From JAWLDB01 sp041686915 (GTDB lineage: Bacteria; Bacillota; UBA994; UBA5500), in assembly GCA_041686915.1 (NCBI GenBank), contig JAWLDB010000131.1:1-7952 (forward strand): a stretch of DNA of 7,952 bases, written 5' to 3'. The notes beneath the pieces were generated by a model. The model worked only from the letters and a program-made list of their open reading frames with translations. It made no database searches and was not told where the DNA came from. A program made the position numbers and the translations under genes. Positions 5,694-7,952 of this stretch are shown piece after piece. Position 1 is the first letter of the stretch, and each line of letters begins with the position of its first letter.

Positions 5694-6020
5694 ATGACAC
5701 ACAAGCTCCACGTACGCAAGGGCGATACTGTAATTGTTCTTTCTGGCAAGGATAAGGGCAAAAAGGGTAAGGTGTTGGCTGCTTTCCCACAGGAAGGCAA
5801 GGTCCTCGTTGAGGGCGTCAATATTGTGACCAAGCATCGCCGCCCCACTCCTTCCATGCAGCAAGGCGGCCTGCTTAAGCAGGAAGCCCCGATCTATGGT
5901 GCCAAGGTAATGCTCGTTTGCCCAGCCTGCAAGCACCCCACTCGTGGCGGTAGCAAACAGTTGGACAACGGTGAGCGCGTCCGCGCCTGTAACAAGTGCG
6001 GCGAGAATATCGATAAGTAA
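5694..6020 (+). CDS. rplX: 50S ribosomal protein L24, cysteine-containing type
   Basis: L24 initiates 50S assembly by binding 23S rRNA domain I. The 108-residue product begins MTHKLHVRKGDTVIVLSGKDKGKKGKVL, which contains the KOW motif (about residues 7-34). The segment VEGVNIVTKHRRP follows (39-51). Two CxxC pairs, CPAC (76-79) and CNKC (99-102), frame the C-terminal part. This is the zinc-ribbon-like form found in several bacterial lineages; zinc binding is inferred from the cysteines. The start ATG lies 7 bases after AGGGAGGAGG (5677-5686). rplE starts 21 bases after the TAA. Confidence 0.98.
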   Translation: MTHKLHVRKGDTVIVLSGKDKGKKGKVLAAFPQEGKVLVEGVNIVTKHRRPTPSMQQGGLLKQEAPIYGAKVMLVCPACKHPTRGGSKQLDNGERVRACNKCGENIDK

Positions 6021-6041
6021 ACACGAAGGGAGGGTTAAGCT

Positions 6042-6581
6042 GTGTCACGTCTGAAAGATAAGTACATGGAAGAAGTCAGGCCTGCAATGCAGCAGAAGTT
6101 TGGCTATAAGAACGTGATGGAAATCCCTCGCCTGGAGAAGGTAGTCCTGAACATGGGTGTGGGCAGAGCCATTCAGAACGCTAAAGCACTCGATGCAGCA
6201 GCCCAGGATTTGGGCACTATCTCCGGTCAGAAGCCAATTATCACTAAGGCGCGTCAGTCCATCTCCAACTTCAAGCTGCGTGAGGGTATGCCCATCGGCG
6301 CGAAGGTCACATTGCGCGGTGAGCGCATGTATGAGTTCCTCGACAAGCTGATGAACATCAACTTGCCGCGCGTGCGCGATTTCCGCGGGATTTCTCCGAA
6401 GGCATTTGACGGTCGCGGTAACTATACCCTGGGAGTTAAAGAGCAACTCATCTTCCCGGAGATTGAGTATGACAAGGTAGAGCAAATTCAGGGTATGGAT
6501 ATTACCATTGTCACTACCGCACGCAATGACGAAGAGGCTAAAGCGCTGTTAGAACTCCTCGGAATGCCGTTCCGCCAATAA
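6042..6581 (+). CDS. rplE: 50S ribosomal protein L5
   Basis: L5 binds 5S rRNA with L18, forms part of the central protuberance, and contacts P-site tRNA. The 179-residue product has the standard length. Signatures are IPRLEKVVLNMGVG (28-41), KPIITKARQSISNFKLREG (64-82), which is the tRNA-contacting loop, LPRVRDFRGIS (108-118) and GNYTLGVKEQLIFPEI (126-141). The start is GTG at 6042, after GAAGGGAGGG (6025-6034). The C-terminus EEAKALLELLGMPFRQ is typical of Bacillota. rpsZ follows after 19 bases. Confidence 0.98.
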   Translation: MSRLKDKYMEEVRPAMQQKFGYKNVMEIPRLEKVVLNMGVGRAIQNAKALDAAAQDLGTISGQKPIITKARQSISNFKLREGMPIGAKVTLRGERMYEFLDKLMNINLPRVRDFRGISPKAFDGRGNYTLGVKEQLIFPEIEYDKVEQIQGMDITIVTTARNDEEAKALLELLGMPFRQ

Positions 6582-6600
6582 CCCAAAAGGAGGGACAATA

Positions 6601-6786
6601 GTGGCAAAGAAATCGATGATTATTAAACAGCAGCGTGAACCGAAGTTCTCGGTCCGCGGCTACAACCGTTGCAAGATATGTGGTCGCCCACATGCCTATA
6701 TGCGTAAGTTTGGCATTTGCCGTATCTGCTTCCGCGAGCTCGCTCACGAAGGGCAAATTCCGGGAGTCAAGAAGGCCAGCTGGTAA
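6601..6786 (+). CDS. rpsZ: 30S ribosomal protein S14, zinc-binding type Z
   Basis: S14 binds the 16S rRNA head with S3 and S10. The 61-residue product is the short, zinc-ribbon form. CxxC pairs are CKIC (24-27) and CRIC (40-43), flanked by YNRCKICGRPHAYMRKFG (21-38) and ending GQIPGVKKASW. The long zinc-free paralogue found in some genomes is about 89-101 residues, so length and cysteines together are decisive. The start is GTG at 6601, 6 bases after AAAAGGAGGG (6585-6594). Where both S14 types exist, the zinc-free copy is usually Zur-controlled elsewhere in the genome; none is visible here. The 35-base gap to rpsH holds a duplicated start region. Confidence 0.98.
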   Translation: MAKKSMIIKQQREPKFSVRGYNRCKICGRPHAYMRKFGICRICFRELAHEGQIPGVKKASW

Positions 6787-6814
6787 TGCCCCAGCACAGA
6801 GGAAGGAGGTAGTT

Positions 6815-6828
6815 ATGGTAAATGGTAA
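6815..6828 (+). repeat. 7-base tandem duplication ATGGTAA at the rpsH start
   Basis: ATGGTAA occurs twice head to tail at 6815-6821 and 6822-6828, immediately after the ribosome binding site GGAAGGAGGT (6801-6810). The second copy provides the rpsH start codon. The first ATG is out of frame with rpsH and opens ten codons ending at TGA 6845-6847. Removing one copy would restore a single ATG at normal distance from the ribosome binding site, which suggests a recent slippage duplication. Confidence 0.8.
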
Positions 6829-7220
6829 TGACGGATCCTATCGCTGATATGCTAACGCGGGTTCGTAACTCCAATATCGCTTACCATGAGTCGCTGGATG
6901 TCCCTGCGTCCAAGATCAAGACGAGCTTGGCAGAGCTACTGAAGGCAGAGGGTTTTATCCGTGACTTTGAATATATTGAAGACAGCAAGCAGGGTGTCCT
7001 GCGGCTTAGTCTCAAGTACGGCCCTAGTCGGGAGCGCGTAATTACAGGACTAAAGCGCATCAGCAAGCCTGGTTTGCGCGTATATGCCCGTCACGATGAG
7101 ATCCCTAGGGTACTCGGTGGCTTAGGCATAGCAATCCTTTCGACATCCCGTGGGCTCATGACTGACAAGCAGGCACGCCAAGCCGGTATCGGCGGCGAAG
7201 TGCTCTGCTATGTCTGGTAG
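6822..7220 (+). CDS. rpsH: 30S ribosomal protein S8
   Basis: S8 is a primary binder of the 16S rRNA central domain and, in E. coli, the repressor of the spc operon. The 132-residue product begins MVMTDPIADMLTRVRN, the same pattern as B. subtilis S8, supporting the ATG at 6822 rather than the in-frame ATG at 6828. Conserved parts are VPASKIK (27-33), GFIRDFEYIED (44-54), RVITGLKRISKPGLRVY (72-88) and the rRNA-binding STSRGLMTDKQAR (107-119). It ends GGEVLCYVW. The ribosome binding site is 11-12 bases from this start, longer than for most neighbours. A closer but out-of-frame ATG lies at 6815 because of a 7-base duplication. Expression could be reduced as a result. Confidence 0.96.
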   Translation: MVMTDPIADMLTRVRNSNIAYHESLDVPASKIKTSLAELLKAEGFIRDFEYIEDSKQGVLRLSLKYGPSRERVITGLKRISKPGLRVYARHDEIPRVLGGLGIAILSTSRGLMTDKQARQAGIGGEVLCYVW

Positions 7221-7240
7221 GCCTGTAAGGAGGTGCAGAG

Positions 7241-7801
7241 ATGTCTCGCATAGGAAGAAAGCAAATTGAAGTTCCAGCAGGTGTGCAAGTGACCATCAAT
7301 GGGTCAAACATTACGGTCAAAGGACCTAAGGGTACACTGCAACGTGAACTCCACCCCGACATGCAGATTGTCCTAGAGAATAACATTATTCAGGTGAACC
7401 GTCCAACGGATGGCAAGGAGCACCGCTCCTTACATGGCTTGACCCGTACCCTGGTGGCCAACATGGTCGAAGGGGTTACAAAGGGCTATGAGAAGAAGCT
7501 GGAAGCAGTTTCTGTAGGTTGGAGGGCTAGCGTGCAGGGCAGCAAACTCGTGCTCAGCGTCGGTTTCTCACATCCGGTTGAAATCGAGCCGCCTGCTGGC
7601 ATAGAGTTCAAGGCAGAGACCATTGCTCACCCACCCTTCGGTAACGTACCGTTGATCACAGTCTCCGGTATTGACAAAGAGGTAGTTGGGCAGGTTGCAG
7701 CTTCTATACGTTCCATTCGCGAGCCCGAGCCATACCTCGGCAAGGGTATTGCTTATCAGGGCGAGAAAATCCGCAGGAAAGCTGGTAAGACCGCTAAGTA
7801 A
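7241..7801 (+). CDS. rplF: 50S ribosomal protein L6, with a lengthened C-domain loop
   Basis: L6 binds 23S rRNA near the sarcin-ricin loop and the factor-binding region. The product is 186 residues, a few longer than the usual 177-180. The two repeated domains are clear: MSRIGRKQIEVPAGV at the start, ITVKGPKGTL (24-33), RSLHGLTRTLVANMVEGV (62-79), LVLSVGFSHPVEIEPPAGI (103-121), and the signature SGIDKEVVGQVAASIRSIREPEPYLGKGI (142-170, described by its key residues GIDK and REPEPY). Between PAGIEF and the ITVSGIDK strand lie about eight extra residues around ETIAHPPFGNVP (126-137). The frame is intact on both sides. The ATG follows TAAGGAGGTG (7226-7235). Confidence 0.97.
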   Translation: MSRIGRKQIEVPAGVQVTINGSNITVKGPKGTLQRELHPDMQIVLENNIIQVNRPTDGKEHRSLHGLTRTLVANMVEGVTKGYEKKLEAVSVGWRASVQGSKLVLSVGFSHPVEIEPPAGIEFKAETIAHPPFGNVPLITVSGIDKEVVGQVAASIRSIREPEPYLGKGIAYQGEKIRRKAGKTAK

Positions 7802-7829
7802 TGCGGCTTAGGAAAGGAGTGAACGAGCG

Positions 7830-7952
7830 GTGATCAAAAGTATTGATCGCAACGCGGTCCGCAAGGCGCGTCATTTCCGGGTGCGCAAACGTGTTGAAGG
7901 TACACCGGAGCGTCCCCGCCTGAATGTTTACCGCAGTTCTAGGCATATCTAT
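7830..7952 (+). CDS. rplR: 50S ribosomal protein L18 (N-terminal part, cut by the window edge)
   Basis: L18 binds 5S rRNA with L5 in the central protuberance. Only the first 41 residues are present: MIKSIDRNAVRKARHFRVRK (1-20) followed by the family signature GTPERPRLNVYRSSRHIY (24-41). The full family length is about 120 residues, so roughly two thirds lie beyond 7952. The start is GTG at 7830, about 10 bases after AAAGGAG (7813-7819), 28 bases downstream of rplF. By synteny, rpsE, rpmD and rplO are expected next. The basic N-terminal tail is normal for the family, and there is no sign of a frameshift. Confidence 0.93.
   Translation, partial: MIKSIDRNAVRKARHFRVRKRVEGTPERPRLNVYRSSRHIY

Noticed and set aside
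1..7952. Mobile elements, CRISPR arrays, tRNA/rRNA genes or a new accessory system
   Set aside because: Every stretch from 228 on is occupied by recognisable ribosomal protein genes with short gaps, and the leader shows no such structure.

Overview
The window is a nearly uninterrupted run of ribosomal protein genes, all on the + strand: the S10 operon followed directly by the first two thirds of the spc operon. Gene order is rpsJ-rplC-rplD-rplW-rplB-rpsS-rplV-rpsC-rplP-rpmC-rpsQ, then rplN-rplX-rplE-rpsZ(rpsN)-rpsH-rplF-rplR. Seventeen genes are complete. rplR runs off the right edge after 41 codons. No gene looks broken, and no mobile element, CRISPR array, tRNA or rRNA is visible.

The best taxonomic reading is a member of the Bacillota (Firmicutes), in the clostridial/deep-branching part rather than Bacilli. 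The evidence is the strong AGGAGG-type ribosome binding site before almost every gene, frequent GTG starts (rplD, rpsC, rplE, rpsZ, rplR), the short zinc-ribbon S14, an L24 with two CxxC pairs, an S8 beginning MVMTDPIAD, and the fused S10-spc arrangement. G+C is moderate by eye. I cannot name a genus.

Layout: positions 1-54 end with a strong intrinsic terminator that probably closes an upstream unit; tuf is a common neighbour here, but this is inference. Positions 55-227 are a non-coding leader for rpsJ. It holds an 8-bp inverted repeat abutting the terminator T-tract, an unassigned GGAGG followed by a possible 10-codon reading frame, a short direct repeat, and a possible weak hairpin over the rpsJ ribosome binding site. 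I could not place a convincing promoter. From 228 to the end, genes are separated by about 15-40 bases, apart from a 74-base gap between rpsJ and rplC. Two pairs overlap (rplD/rplW by 8 bases, rplP/rpmC by 11), and rpsC/rplP are only 2 bases apart, as expected for translational coupling.

The products assemble into both ribosomal subunits. S10, S19, S14 and S3 are head proteins of the 30S, and S17 and S8 are 16S body/platform binders. L3, L4, L23, L2, L22, L16, L29, L14, L24, L5, L6 and L18 are 50S proteins, many bound early in assembly.

I see no undescribed system. The points most worth a second look are small: a 7-base tandem duplication at the rpsH start that leaves an out-of-frame ATG in the best position relative to the ribosome binding site; an apparent insertion of about 8 residues in L6; loss of basic residues in an L14 loop; and the structured rpsJ leader.
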